Assembly (NCBI GenBank): GCA_937998875.1
Contig: CALLBO010000041.1
Coordinates: 61,731 to 125,730, forward strand
Origin: an uncultured Granulosicoccaceae bacterium
GTDB taxonomy: Bacteria > Pseudomonadota > Gammaproteobacteria > Granulosicoccales > Granulosicoccaceae
Direction of reading: 5' to 3'
Length of the DNA: 64,000 nucleotides
Numbering within the stretch: the first letter of the stretch is position 1; the number at the start of each line of letters is the position of its first letter. The notes under the pieces were generated by a model. That model did no database searches and was not told where the DNA came from. It saw only the letters and a program-made list of their open reading frames with translations. Positions 8,532 through 16,676 of this stretch are shown here, one piece after another. Made by a program: the position numbers and the translations under genes.

Positions 8532-9499
8532 AATCAGCATCAAGTAAACAATCTGTGCCAGCCAGGCGACCAAAGCGGTCGCTGAAAGACAGAATGATCT
8601 GGCTGAGTGACCATGTCCGTAATGAGTGGCGTTTGTATTTGATGCTACTCCCTACCATCATCTGGTTTATTGTCTTCCTCTATAAGCCGATGTACGGGTT
8701 GCAGATTGCATTTAAGGACTATTCGATTTTTAAAGGTGTTGCTAAAAGTCCCTGGATAGGATGGGAGCACTTTCAATCCCTGTTTACAAACGATCAGTTT
8801 CTTCGTGCCGTCTCTAATACCATTAAGATCAGTGCACTGAATCTACTCTTCGGTTTTCCAGCGCCTATTATTTTGGCGCTAATGTTCAATGAAGTGCTAC
8901 ATGCAGGTTATAAACGCGCCGCGCAAACGATCGTCTACCTGCCGCACTTTATTTCTTCGGTGATCATCGCCGGTATTGTTATCACCGCGTTTTCACCGTC
9001 TGTGGGTATTGTTAATACGGTACTTGGCTGGCTTGGTTTTGATTCAGTTTACTTTCTGACAAAACCTGAATGGTTCCGGCCGATCTTTGTCGGTACCGGC
9101 ATCTGGCAGGAGGCAGGCTTTGGCTCCATTGTGTTTCTGGCAGCAATCGCGGGTGTTAATCCATCATTGTATGAAAGTGCGGTGGTCGATGGGGCAAGTC
9201 GCTGGCAGATGATGTGGAAGATTACGCTGCCGTCTATTCTGCCAACGATAATTATTATGCTGATCATCCGTATCGGTAACATCATGGAGGTGTCATTCGA
9301 ACTGATTATCCTGCTGTATCAACCCGCCACTTATGAAACCGCAGATGTCGTCAATACGTTTGTCTATCGACAGGGTCTGCAAAGCGGCCAATACGACTTT
9401 GCAGCCGCTGCCGGGCTGTTTAATGCGGTCGTAGCGTTTGTACTGGTAATGGTTGCGAACACATTATCGCGTCGTTATTCAAGGACATCACTATGGTAG
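8528..9499 (+). CDS. ABC transporter permease, LplB/AlgM1 type
   Basis: This is a 323-aa inner-membrane subunit with six predicted helices. The first helix lies at about 35-57, and helices around the BPD_transp domain span about 95-310. The coupling-helix EAA motif reads [20 protein letters not shown] (near residues 217-236). It resembles LplB-like permeases, which import large oligosaccharides and include AlgM1 of the alginate importer. The apparent start is TTG overlapping the ATPase stop (TTGA); no ATG occurs before residue 22. A polar N-terminal extension (residues 1-30, many K/R/S) precedes the first helix. It pairs with the permease at 9510. Confidence 0.93.
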   Translation: MKSASSKQSVPARRPKRSLKDRMIWLSDHVRNEWRLYLMLLPTIIWFIVFLYKPMYGLQIAFKDYSIFKGVAKSPWIGWEHFQSLFTNDQFLRAVSNTIKISALNLLFGFPAPIILALMFNEVLHAGYKRAAQTIVYLPHFISSVIIAGIVITAFSPSVGIVNTVLGWLGFDSVYFLTKPEWFRPIFVGTGIWQEAGFGSIVFLAAIAGVNPSLYESAVVDGASRWQMMWKITLPSILPTIIIMLIIRIGNIMEVSFELIILLYQPATYETADVVNTFVYRQGLQSGQYDFAAAAGLFNAVVAFVLVMVANTLSRRYSRTSLW

Positions 9500-9509
9500 G
9501 TAATTACCT

Positions 9510-10391
9510 ATGATGAGCTGGAATCTCTATTCCCGCGGTGACAAGTTTTTCGCGATCGTGGTGTCGATACTGATCGGCATGTTTACGATCGCGACGCTGT
9601 ATCCGTTTATCTACATCGCCGCTGTGTCTTTTAGCTCTGGTTTTGCAGCGCAGGCAGGCAAGGTAGTGCTGACTCCGATTGATTCAACGATTGAGGCATA
9701 TAAGTACATCCTTGTAGACCGTGATTTCTGGATCTCTTACAGAAACACGTTTATCTACACCATTGGCGGTACGATTTTAAGTTTGTTGTTTATCATCCCT
9801 GGTGCCTATGCGTTGTCGCGACCGCAACTGATGGGGCGGCGCTTCTTCAATTTATTCATTGCGTTCACAATGTGGTTCAACGCCGGGCTTATTCCGTTCT
9901 ATTTGAACATGCGTGATCTGAATCTGCTGGATAGCATGTTCGGTATTATCCTGGCATTCGCGGTTAATGCGTTTAACATTATTTTGCTGCGCAACTTCTT
10001 TGAAGCAATACCGCAAAGCTTTGAAGAGGCCGCGCGCATGGACGGGGCAAATGATTTCCAGGTGCTATGGAAAGTGTTTATTCCGCTATCCAAGCCCGCA
10101 ATTGCAACGATTACGTTGTTTTGCATCGTGGCTCGATGGAACGGATTTTTTTGGGCCATGGTGTTGCTGCAAAGCCAGGAAAAAATACCATTGCAGGTCT
10201 TTTTGCGGCATACCATTGCAAAGCTCAGTGATGACGACGAATTTGCAATGACACAGCTGGATGCTGCCTACAGCGCGGAGACGGTAACTGCCGCCATCAT
10301 TGTTTGTTCGATCATCCCGGTGCTACTGGTGTACCCGTGGATTCAAAAGTACTTCGAGAAGGGTATTCTTCTCGGAGGTGTTAAAGAGTAA
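9510..10391 (+). CDS. ABC transporter permease, LplC/AlgM2 type
   Basis: This is a 293-aa permease with six helices and the EAA loop EEAARMDGANDFQVLWKVFIPL near residues 174-195. The length equals that typical of LplC/AlgM2 proteins. It begins 10 nt after the first permease and ends 28 nt before the binding-protein gene. GAGAGGAG lies in that latter gap, so the four transporter genes form one transcription unit. The family segment FNAGLIPFYLNMRDLNLLDS is characteristic of this oligosaccharide-transporter branch. It acts in the inner membrane as heterodimer partner of the 8528 product. Confidence 0.93.
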   Translation: MMSWNLYSRGDKFFAIVVSILIGMFTIATLYPFIYIAAVSFSSGFAAQAGKVVLTPIDSTIEAYKYILVDRDFWISYRNTFIYTIGGTILSLLFIIPGAYALSRPQLMGRRFFNLFIAFTMWFNAGLIPFYLNMRDLNLLDSMFGIILAFAVNAFNIILLRNFFEAIPQSFEEAARMDGANDFQVLWKVFIPLSKPAIATITLFCIVARWNGFFWAMVLLQSQEKIPLQVFLRHTIAKLSDDDEFAMTQLDAAYSAETVTAAIIVCSIIPVLLVYPWIQKYFEKGILLGGVKE

Positions 10392-10419
10392 AAACCAACA
10401 GTAAACAAGAGAGGAGCAC

Positions 10420-11994
10420 ATGCGAAAACTTTTACTGACAACGGCCGTCACGGCCACAATCGCGGGGATGGTATCAACCGCGCCCGTACTGGCAGATGGT
10501 CATCTACAGATTGTCGAAGGTGATCCGCTGGAGTTAACTATCCAGATGAACCACCGCGCTTATCCGGTGTATGAAGAGAGCTGGCCGGTAGAGCAAGCTG
10601 CCAGGGAAATGACCAACGTTCACCTTAAAGATGCAACCGTCGGTGCGAACATGCAAACCGATAGTGAAAATACCGGTAAAACCGAAGCGCTGAATCTGAT
10701 GCTTGCGTCCGGCAATATCCCTGATATTGTCGGGTCCAGCCGCATCAAAGATTTCGTTAACCAGTATGGTCCTGAAGGCGCGTTCCTGCCGCTGAACGAA
10801 CTTATTGATGAACATGCGCCAAACTTAAAAAAGTTTTTCGAAGAGAAGCCGGAGATTGCCGCGGCAATTTCAGCAGCTGATGGCAACATGTACTACATCC
10901 CGTACCTGCCGGACGGTAAGTACGGCAGAGCCTACTGGATTCGTACCGACTGGTTGAACAAGCTCGGGCTGGACATGCCCGAAACAGTGGAAGACTACGA
11001 GAAAGTATTGCGTGCATTCAAAACGCAGGATCCAAACGGCAATGGTCAGGCGGATGAAATCCCTTACTTTGCACGTCAGTGGCCGGAGTTTATTCGTCTG
11101 GTGACACTCTGGGACGGTCGGTCTTCGGGGTCAGACACCTATCATGACTTCATGGTCGAAGATGGCAAAATTCAACATCCCTATGCAGGTGAGGGCTACC
11201 GCGAAGGTATAAAGAATCTTGCACGCTGGTATAAAGACGGCCTGATTGACGCGGAGATTTTCACCCGCGGTAGTTCAGCCCGTGACTTCCTGCTCAGTGA
11301 AAATCTTGGCGGCTCAACACACGACTGGTTTGCCTCCACCTCTGGATACAACAAACTGTCAGCGGATATCGAAGGCTTTGAATTCAAGGCCATGGCGCCT
11401 CCTGCGTCCGTCAGCGGCAAGCGAGTCGAAGAGCATCGCCGTATACCGATTAAACCAGACGGATGGGCTATTGGACATACCAATGAGCATCCGGTTGAAA
11501 CAATTAAATATTTTGATTTCTGGTTTACCGAAGAAGGCCGTCGTCTGGCGAATTTTGGTGTAGAGGGAATGCACTATGACATGAAAGACGGCAAAGCGAT
11601 CTTCAAGCAGGAGTTTCTTGATGCCGGACCTGTGAATCGGTCTCTATACCAGGTTGGTTCGCAACTTCAGGGTCGAGGTTACTTTCAGGACTACGGCTAT
11701 GAAATTCAGTGGTCAAACGAGTTTGCACTGGAAGGTATCGCGTTATACGACGAAGGTGACTACCTGATAGATCAGTTCCTCGGTGTAGCTTTCAATGCTG
11801 ATGAACAGAAAGTATACGATCGCTATTGGGGTTCCATTCGTGACTATATGCTTGAGCGCCAGCAGGCGTGGATACTTGGCAATGGGGATGTGGAAGCGGA
11901 GTGGGACGATTACACGGCTCAGCTTGAAAAGCAGGGCTTAAGTAAAGTTCTTGAAGTGATGAATTCTGCTTATAAGCGCCAGTACGGCAAGTAG
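10420..11994 (+). CDS. AlgQ-like extracellular polyuronate/oligosaccharide-binding protein
   Basis: This is a large (524 aa) periplasmic binding protein with a signal peptide ending near LADG (residues 1-26). From memory the whole sequence lines up with the alginate-binding proteins AlgQ1/AlgQ2 of Sphingomonas sp. A1. Shared features are MLASGNIPDIVG, QYGPEGAFLPLNELID, the Ca2+-loop DPNGNGQADE (204-213), RSSGSDTYHDF, NLGGSTHDWFAST and the C-terminal QAWILG. The same family also includes binding proteins for unsaturated glycosaminoglycan disaccharides, so alginate is not the only possible ligand. It delivers substrate to the two permeases upstream. A run of hairpins follows the stop codon, ahead of the lyase gene. 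Confidence 0.93.
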   Translation: MRKLLLTTAVTATIAGMVSTAPVLADGHLQIVEGDPLELTIQMNHRAYPVYEESWPVEQAAREMTNVHLKDATVGANMQTDSENTGKTEALNLMLASGNIPDIVGSSRIKDFVNQYGPEGAFLPLNELIDEHAPNLKKFFEEKPEIAAAISAADGNMYYIPYLPDGKYGRAYWIRTDWLNKLGLDMPETVEDYEKVLRAFKTQDPNGNGQADEIPYFARQWPEFIRLVTLWDGRSSGSDTYHDFMVEDGKIQHPYAGEGYREGIKNLARWYKDGLIDAEIFTRGSSARDFLLSENLGGSTHDWFASTSGYNKLSADIEGFEFKAMAPPASVSGKRVEEHRRIPIKPDGWAIGHTNEHPVETIKYFDFWFTEEGRRLANFGVEGMHYDMKDGKAIFKQEFLDAGPVNRSLYQVGSQLQGRGYFQDYGYEIQWSNEFALEGIALYDEGDYLIDQFLGVAFNADEQKVYDRYWGSIRDYMLERQQAWILGNGDVEAEWDDYTAQLEKQGLSKVLEVMNSAYKRQYGK

Positions 11995-11999
11995 CATTT

Positions 12000-12017
12000 A
12001 CAGCAGGTATCTGCTGT
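12000..12017 (+). other. Small hairpin directly behind the binding-protein gene
   Basis: ACAGCAG and CTGCTGT form a 7-bp perfect stem with a GTAT loop, 5 nt after the stop codon. It is the first of three stem-loops in the 155-nt gap before the lyase gene. Confidence 0.45.
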
Positions 12018-12021
12018 ATCT

Positions 12022-12050
12022 GTATGCGGGCTGATTTGCAGCCCGCATAC
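12022..12050 (+). terminator. Strong intercistronic hairpin between binding protein and PL15 lyase
   Basis: A perfect 12-bp GC-rich stem (GTATGCGGGCTG and CAGCCCGCATAC) has a 5-nt loop and is followed by a T-rich stretch at 12059-12072. It can act as a partial terminator or as a 3' barrier to exonucleases, which would keep binding-protein message above that of the catabolic genes. Confidence 0.6.
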
Positions 12051-12078
12051 GCTGAAAATATTTTTCTTTTTTGAATTC

Positions 12079-12097
12079 CCTGTAACGTAGTTACAGG
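12079..12097 (+). other. Third hairpin in the binding protein-lyase gap
   Basis: CCTGTAAC and GTTACAGG form an 8-bp stem with a 3-nt loop, 53 nt before the lyase ATG. It could be RNA structure or an operator-like palindrome; nothing else decides between them. Confidence 0.4.
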
Positions 12098-12149
12098 CAA
12101 AGCAGAGCAGATCGTCAGTTGTTGCTCTGCTTTCTCAGGACCAAATATA

Positions 12150-14477
12150 ATGGCGTTGGACGTCAGAAAATCAGTAGACAAATTTCTTGATCAGCCTTCA
12201 GCTGGTCGGATGACTGTTCAGTATCAACCGGTTAGTGATACTGTGCTCACGGAAAATCCCCCACGGTTTTCATGGTTGCCTGTGGTTGATGAGGATGCAC
12301 GTTATGTAATTCGTGTTTCGACAGATGCCAGTGGTGACAACGCGACATACTACAATGACATCCGCTATAACTTTTTTACCCCGAATACGGTGTTCGAGCC
12401 TGGGACATACTATTGGTCTTATGCTGAGTGGTCATCTAAAACACAAGATATAGATAGCCAGTGGAGTGAAGTGCGGCAGTTTACTGTTGAACCGGGTCTG
12501 CCGGAAATGCCGTTACCTTCGTGCGAGGAGCGATATAAAAATGTATCCGGTGATCATCCTCGGCTGTGGTTGAAACAGTCCGATTTAGAACCATTCAGGC
12601 AGGCGCTTGATCATGACGAAAATCATGCGAACTGGGAAAAATTCTACAAGGACTCGGTAGTCGTCTGGATGGATCGTGAGGTCATGACGGAGCCGGCGCC
12701 GTACCCGAATAATACTCGTACGCCTCCAGTCTGGCGGCAGACTTATATCGATTGCCAGGAACTACTTTATGCCATCAGACACCTGGCGGTAGCAGGACGA
12801 ATACTGCAGGATCAGGCATTACTTGATCGATCAAAAGAATGGTTGCTGGCAGGTGCCAGGTGGGATCCTGACGGTACGACTTCGCGCTCTTATACTGATG
12901 AGTGGGCTTATCGGGTAACGCTCGCCCTTGCGTGGGGTTATGACTGGCTCTATGACGAGCTAACAGAAGACGAACGCAACCTGGTTCGTAAATCATTGCT
13001 GGCTCGCACCCGACAGGTTGCAGAGCATGCTATAGATAATGCAAAAATACATCTGTTCCCATATGACAGCCATGCTGTACGGTCGGTATCTGCGGTAATT
13101 ATACCGGCTTGTATAGCAATGCTCGATGAAGAGCCGGAAGCACGCGAGTGGCTGGATTACTCTTTAGAGTTTCTGGCGACGCTATACTCACCCTGGGGTG
13201 ACAGTGACGGTGGCTGGGCAGAAGGGCCGCACTACTGGATGACCGGCCTTGCGTATCTGATAGATGCTGCCAATCTGTTGCGCAACTACATGGATATAGA
13301 CTTATACCGTCGGCCATTCCTGCAAAAAACCGCAGACTTTCCTTTTTATACCAAGCCGCCCAATACCAGACGCACCACATTCGGTGATGATTCCACAATG
13401 GGAGATCTGCCGTGTTTGAAAGTCGCGTACAACGTGCGACAGTTTGCACCCATTACCGGCAAAGGCGAGTACCAGTGGTACTTTGAGCAGATTGTTGAGG
13501 CCGATCCGGGTACCGAAATGGCGTCATACAACTACGGTTGGTGGGATCTTAACTTTGACGACATGATGTATCAGCATGACTTTGATACCGTAGAAGCGGT
13601 GGCTCCTGTCAATATCGACGGGCTGCGATGGTTTAAAGGCGTGGGCTGGGTGGCAATGCATACCAATATGCACGATCCCGAGGAGCACATACAACTGATA
13701 GTGAAGTCGAGCCCGTTCGGTTCAATCAGTCATAGTCACGGTGATCAGAATGCGTTTGTGCTATCGGCTTTTGGTGAAGATCTGGCTATTCAATCCGGTT
13801 ATTATGTGGCTTTTAACAGCAGCATGCATCGACTCTGGCGCCGTCAGACTCGATCAAAAAATGCGTTGCTTATTGGTGGCGAGGGCCAATATGCCGATAA
13901 TGACAAACAATTAGCAGCACGCGCGACCGGTAAGATAATCGATGCATCTGAGCACGATGATCATCTGTATGTGTGTGCAGATGCAACACAAGCCTACGCC
14001 TGTGTGAATGATAATGTTGAGCGCGTTCAACGCGAAATGTATCTGGTTCACAAACAATACATCGTCATCGTTGATTCGGTTGATTTAAAAGAGCCGGACA
14101 CTGTGGACTGGCTGCTGCACACCAGTAGGCCGATGGAGTTGAGCAGTAAGTCTTTCCGTTACCACGGTGACAAGGCAGGATTTTACGGGCAGTTCATCTG
14201 GTCTGAAAACAGTGCGCCGGAAATTGCGCAGATTGAAGGATTTCCCGGAGTGGATAAATCTGAAATTGAAGGCTGTGATGATCATTATCATTTGAAAGCA
14301 ACCTTCGGGGCAGCAAAAAGACACCGTATCGCATCACTGCTTGTGCCCTATCCGATAAGTGAGCCCAGGCGTATTTTTCACTTTGTGGATGATCAGGGCT
14401 ATGACTGTGGTTTGTATTTTACGGATTCAGAAGAGCGTACTTTTAAAGTCAATATTCAGAAGCTGGCTAAAGCTTAA
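12150..14477 (+). CDS. PL15 family exolytic oligo-alginate lyase (heparinase II/III-like)
   Basis: This is a 775-aa cytoplasmic-looking protein without a signal peptide. It matches, from memory, the full length of Agrobacterium Atu3025, the PL15 exotype alginate lyase (776 aa). It has an N-terminal beta-sandwich (PRFSWLP near residue 40), a central alpha/alpha toroid and a C-terminal heparinase II/III beta-domain. Blocks shared with Atu3025 include YIDCQELLYAIRHLAVAGR, PYDSHAVRS, EGPHYWMTGLAYLID and SHSHGDQNAFVL. Catalytic His311 and Tyr365 of Atu3025 correspond to His308 and Tyr362 here. The enzyme beta-eliminates uronic-acid oligomers to unsaturated monomers (DEH). It follows the importer genes, consistent with cleavage after uptake. 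Some PL15 members act on heparin-like substrates. Confidence 0.92.
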   Translation: MALDVRKSVDKFLDQPSAGRMTVQYQPVSDTVLTENPPRFSWLPVVDEDARYVIRVSTDASGDNATYYNDIRYNFFTPNTVFEPGTYYWSYAEWSSKTQDIDSQWSEVRQFTVEPGLPEMPLPSCEERYKNVSGDHPRLWLKQSDLEPFRQALDHDENHANWEKFYKDSVVVWMDREVMTEPAPYPNNTRTPPVWRQTYIDCQELLYAIRHLAVAGRILQDQALLDRSKEWLLAGARWDPDGTTSRSYTDEWAYRVTLALAWGYDWLYDELTEDERNLVRKSLLARTRQVAEHAIDNAKIHLFPYDSHAVRSVSAVIIPACIAMLDEEPEAREWLDYSLEFLATLYSPWGDSDGGWAEGPHYWMTGLAYLIDAANLLRNYMDIDLYRRPFLQKTADFPFYTKPPNTRRTTFGDDSTMGDLPCLKVAYNVRQFAPITGKGEYQWYFEQIVEADPGTEMASYNYGWWDLNFDDMMYQHDFDTVEAVAPVNIDGLRWFKGVGWVAMHTNMHDPEEHIQLIVKSSPFGSISHSHGDQNAFVLSAFGEDLAIQSGYYVAFNSSMHRLWRRQTRSKNALLIGGEGQYADNDKQLAARATGKIIDASEHDDHLYVCADATQAYACVNDNVERVQREMYLVHKQYIVIVDSVDLKEPDTVDWLLHTSRPMELSSKSFRYHGDKAGFYGQFIWSENSAPEIAQIEGFPGVDKSEIEGCDDHYHLKATFGAAKRHRIASLLVPYPISEPRRIFHFVDDQGYDCGLYFTDSEERTFKVNIQKLAKA

Positions 14478-14530
14478 CTTTCTAATTAAATCTAACTCGT
14501 TCTTAACTCTAATAAACGGACCAAGTAAAC

Positions 14531-15277
14531 ATGAACCTTAAAAATAAAGTAGCGATCGTCACTGGTGGTGGTCGGGATATTGGCAGAGCGACGGCTTTGC
14601 GTCTGGCAGAGGCCGGATGCAAAGTCGCGATAAATTATCACAGTAGTTCTGAGGGCGCTGACTCAGCGGTTAAGGAAATCACGGCTAACGGTGGTGAAGC
14701 ATTCGCCATGCAGGGTGATATGACGGATGAGAACGCAGTTGCCGAGCTGGTAAAGAAGACCGTTGATACACTTGGCGGTGTTAACGTGCTGGCACATGTT
14801 ACCGGTGGCCTTGTGGCGCGTAAGCCATTGGCGGAACTCACGACCGAACACTGGAATACCGTGATGAATCTTAACGCGGCCTCCTTTCTGTTTTTATGTC
14901 GTGCCGCAGTACCTCACATGAGTGACGGTGATGCGATTGTGGTAACTGCATCGCAGGCGGGTAGAGATGGTGGTGGCCCCGGATCATTGGCCTATGCAGC
15001 TTCAAAGGGTGCGGTGATGACGATGACACGCGGCCTCGCCAAAGAGCTCGGCCCTGGAATCCGGGTTAATTCTGTTTGTCCGGGAATGATCGATACCGAC
15101 TTCCACAATACTTTTACCAAACCGGAAGTTCGTACCAATGTTGCCAACGCTACTCCTCTCAAGCGTGAAGGTACTCCAGACGATGTAGCCAATCTGCTTT
15201 GCTACCTGGCATCTGATCAGGCGGCATTTGTTACCGGTGCCAATGTAGATATCAACGGCGGAATGGTGTTCTCTTAA
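14531..15277 (+). CDS. SDR family oxidoreductase, probable unsaturated-uronate (DEH/keto-deoxy sugar acid) reductase
   Basis: This is a 248-aa classical short-chain dehydrogenase with a cofactor motif TGGGRDIG (residues 11-18), NNAG-equivalent HVTGG, catalytic Ser in TASQAG, and Tyr155-Lys159 in AYAASKG. The C-terminal motif is the usual GANVDINGGMVFS. In alginate-degrading proteobacteria, SDR reductases encoded beside the PL15 lyase reduce 4-deoxy-L-erythro-5-hexoseulose uronate to 2-keto-3-deoxygluconate. The position 53 nt after the lyase supports that role here. The arginine after TGGG hints at NADPH use, but cofactor choice is not certain. A generic FabG-like 3-oxoacyl reductase is unlikely in this context. 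Confidence 0.85.
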   Translation: MNLKNKVAIVTGGGRDIGRATALRLAEAGCKVAINYHSSSEGADSAVKEITANGGEAFAMQGDMTDENAVAELVKKTVDTLGGVNVLAHVTGGLVARKPLAELTTEHWNTVMNLNAASFLFLCRAAVPHMSDGDAIVVTASQAGRDGGGPGSLAYAASKGAVMTMTRGLAKELGPGIRVNSVCPGMIDTDFHNTFTKPEVRTNVANATPLKREGTPDDVANLLCYLASDQAAFVTGANVDINGGMVFS

Positions 15278-15290
15278 AGCCTGTATTCGA

Positions 15291-15317
15291 ATGGGGCCAG
15301 GCATTGGTTGGCCCCAT
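15291..15317 (+). terminator. Hairpin between the SDR and GH88 genes
   Basis: A 9-bp perfect stem (ATGGGGCCA and TGGCCCCAT) with a 9-nt loop begins 14 nt after the SDR stop codon. The sequence behind it is not a strong T-tract, so it may attenuate rather than stop transcription into the GH88 gene. Confidence 0.5.
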
Positions 15318-15382
15318 ATTACAAAGTTTCAAATGACACCAGTGTTTTAAGCTTACTGAGTAAATAGGGTCTGAGATAAAAT

Positions 15383-16594
15383 ATGAGTACAGGCGTTGAG
15401 AGAGAAGGGGAGATCTCGTATGCACTACTGGATCTGTATCAGCCACCCACGGCACATCGTGAGGAATTCACCAGCGCGCTGAATGGTGTTGTTAAAAAAG
15501 TAGATTCTCTAATTCCGGTTTTCGGTTTACGCAATCCGCGTATCTCCACACCTGGAACCTATAAATATACGTTTTGTACACCCGATGAATGGGTGGCCAG
15601 TTTCTGGCCCGGGCAATTGTGGCTAGGCTATTCGCTTACTGGCGAGGAGCGATTTAAAAACAGCGCCAGAATGCGGCGTGAGTATTTCAAACGTATACTG
15701 CAATCCCCCTCGTGGCATGACCATGATCTTGGCTTTCTATTTATTCTGACATTTGTCGCTGACTACAAGCTCACAGGTGACACCGAGTGTCGTGACATGG
15801 CATTGCGAGCAGCTGACTTTCTTGCCGCACGCTGGCGCCAGCCACTACCGTTTGTAATGTGCTGGAATCCGCAGCCAAGGGATGTCGATGATTTTGCACA
15901 TCGCAAAACAGGGACGCTTAATATCGACAGCATGCAGGGAATGTCAATGTTGTACTGGGCATCTCGTGAAACGGGTCAGTCATCTTTTGCAGAGATTGCA
16001 GACATGCATCTGGAAACCTGCATTAAATATCTGATTCGGGATGATTACAGTTCCTACCACAGTTACGAGTTTGATCCGCGTACCGGGGAGCCGATTAAAG
16101 GTTATACCCATCAGGGTTATTCAGATGAAAGCTGCTGGTCCCGGGGGCAGTCTTGGGCAATACATGGTTTGGCCCAATGTTATCTGGCAACTCAAAATGA
16201 GAGCTACCGTGCTACGTCTGCAAAGATGGCAGACTATGTTGGTGACAGAATTCCGGATGATGGTGTTTTGATATGGGACTATGACATACCAGATGACCTG
16301 CATCCGTATAAAGACACATCTGCCGCCGCGGTAACAGCCTCCGGTATGTATACACTGGCGCACTGTTTTGCTGGCAGGCCTGAAGCAGAGAAGTACTCAC
16401 GGATGGCAGACAGGATTCTTCATGGTCTGGTAAAAGATCACGACATCACCAATATGGAGGGCTCTGAAGGTTTATTAAAAGAAGGCGCGGCATTTGTTGG
16501 TCTTGATCGCGCAGACAACATGCTGCCATACGGTGACTACTACTATATGGAAGCATTGATGAGATCAGTCGGGCATGTTGATTTCTTTTGGTAG
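15383..16594 (+). CDS. GH88 family unsaturated glucuronyl hydrolase
   Basis: This is a 403-aa (alpha/alpha)6-barrel hydrolase of the GH88 family, without signal peptide. GH88 enzymes hydrate the C4-C5 double bond left by polysaccharide lyases and thereby release the unsaturated uronic acid from oligosaccharides. The two catalytic aspartates of Bacillus UGL (Asp88 in HDLGF, Asp149) correspond to Asp115 in HDHDLGFLF and Asp182 in NIDSMQGM. SRGQSWAIHGLAQCY is the family's conserved barrel helix. It is last in the operon, 105 nt after the SDR. UGLs act on glycosaminoglycan- or heteropolysaccharide-derived units rather than on pure alginate, which makes the operon's true substrate uncertain. Confidence 0.9.
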   Translation: MSTGVEREGEISYALLDLYQPPTAHREEFTSALNGVVKKVDSLIPVFGLRNPRISTPGTYKYTFCTPDEWVASFWPGQLWLGYSLTGEERFKNSARMRREYFKRILQSPSWHDHDLGFLFILTFVADYKLTGDTECRDMALRAADFLAARWRQPLPFVMCWNPQPRDVDDFAHRKTGTLNIDSMQGMSMLYWASRETGQSSFAEIADMHLETCIKYLIRDDYSSYHSYEFDPRTGEPIKGYTHQGYSDESCWSRGQSWAIHGLAQCYLATQNESYRATSAKMADYVGDRIPDDGVLIWDYDIPDDLHPYKDTSAAAVTASGMYTLAHCFAGRPEAEKYSRMADRILHGLVKDHDITNMEGSEGLLKEGAAFVGLDRADNMLPYGDYYYMEALMRSVGHVDFFW

Positions 16595-16676
16595 ATACAG
16601 CTCGCTAGTATTTTTTCTACCGATGTAAGTGCGACAACCTGCCATTGAAATCTACTGTCACAACAGGGAGCGCTAA

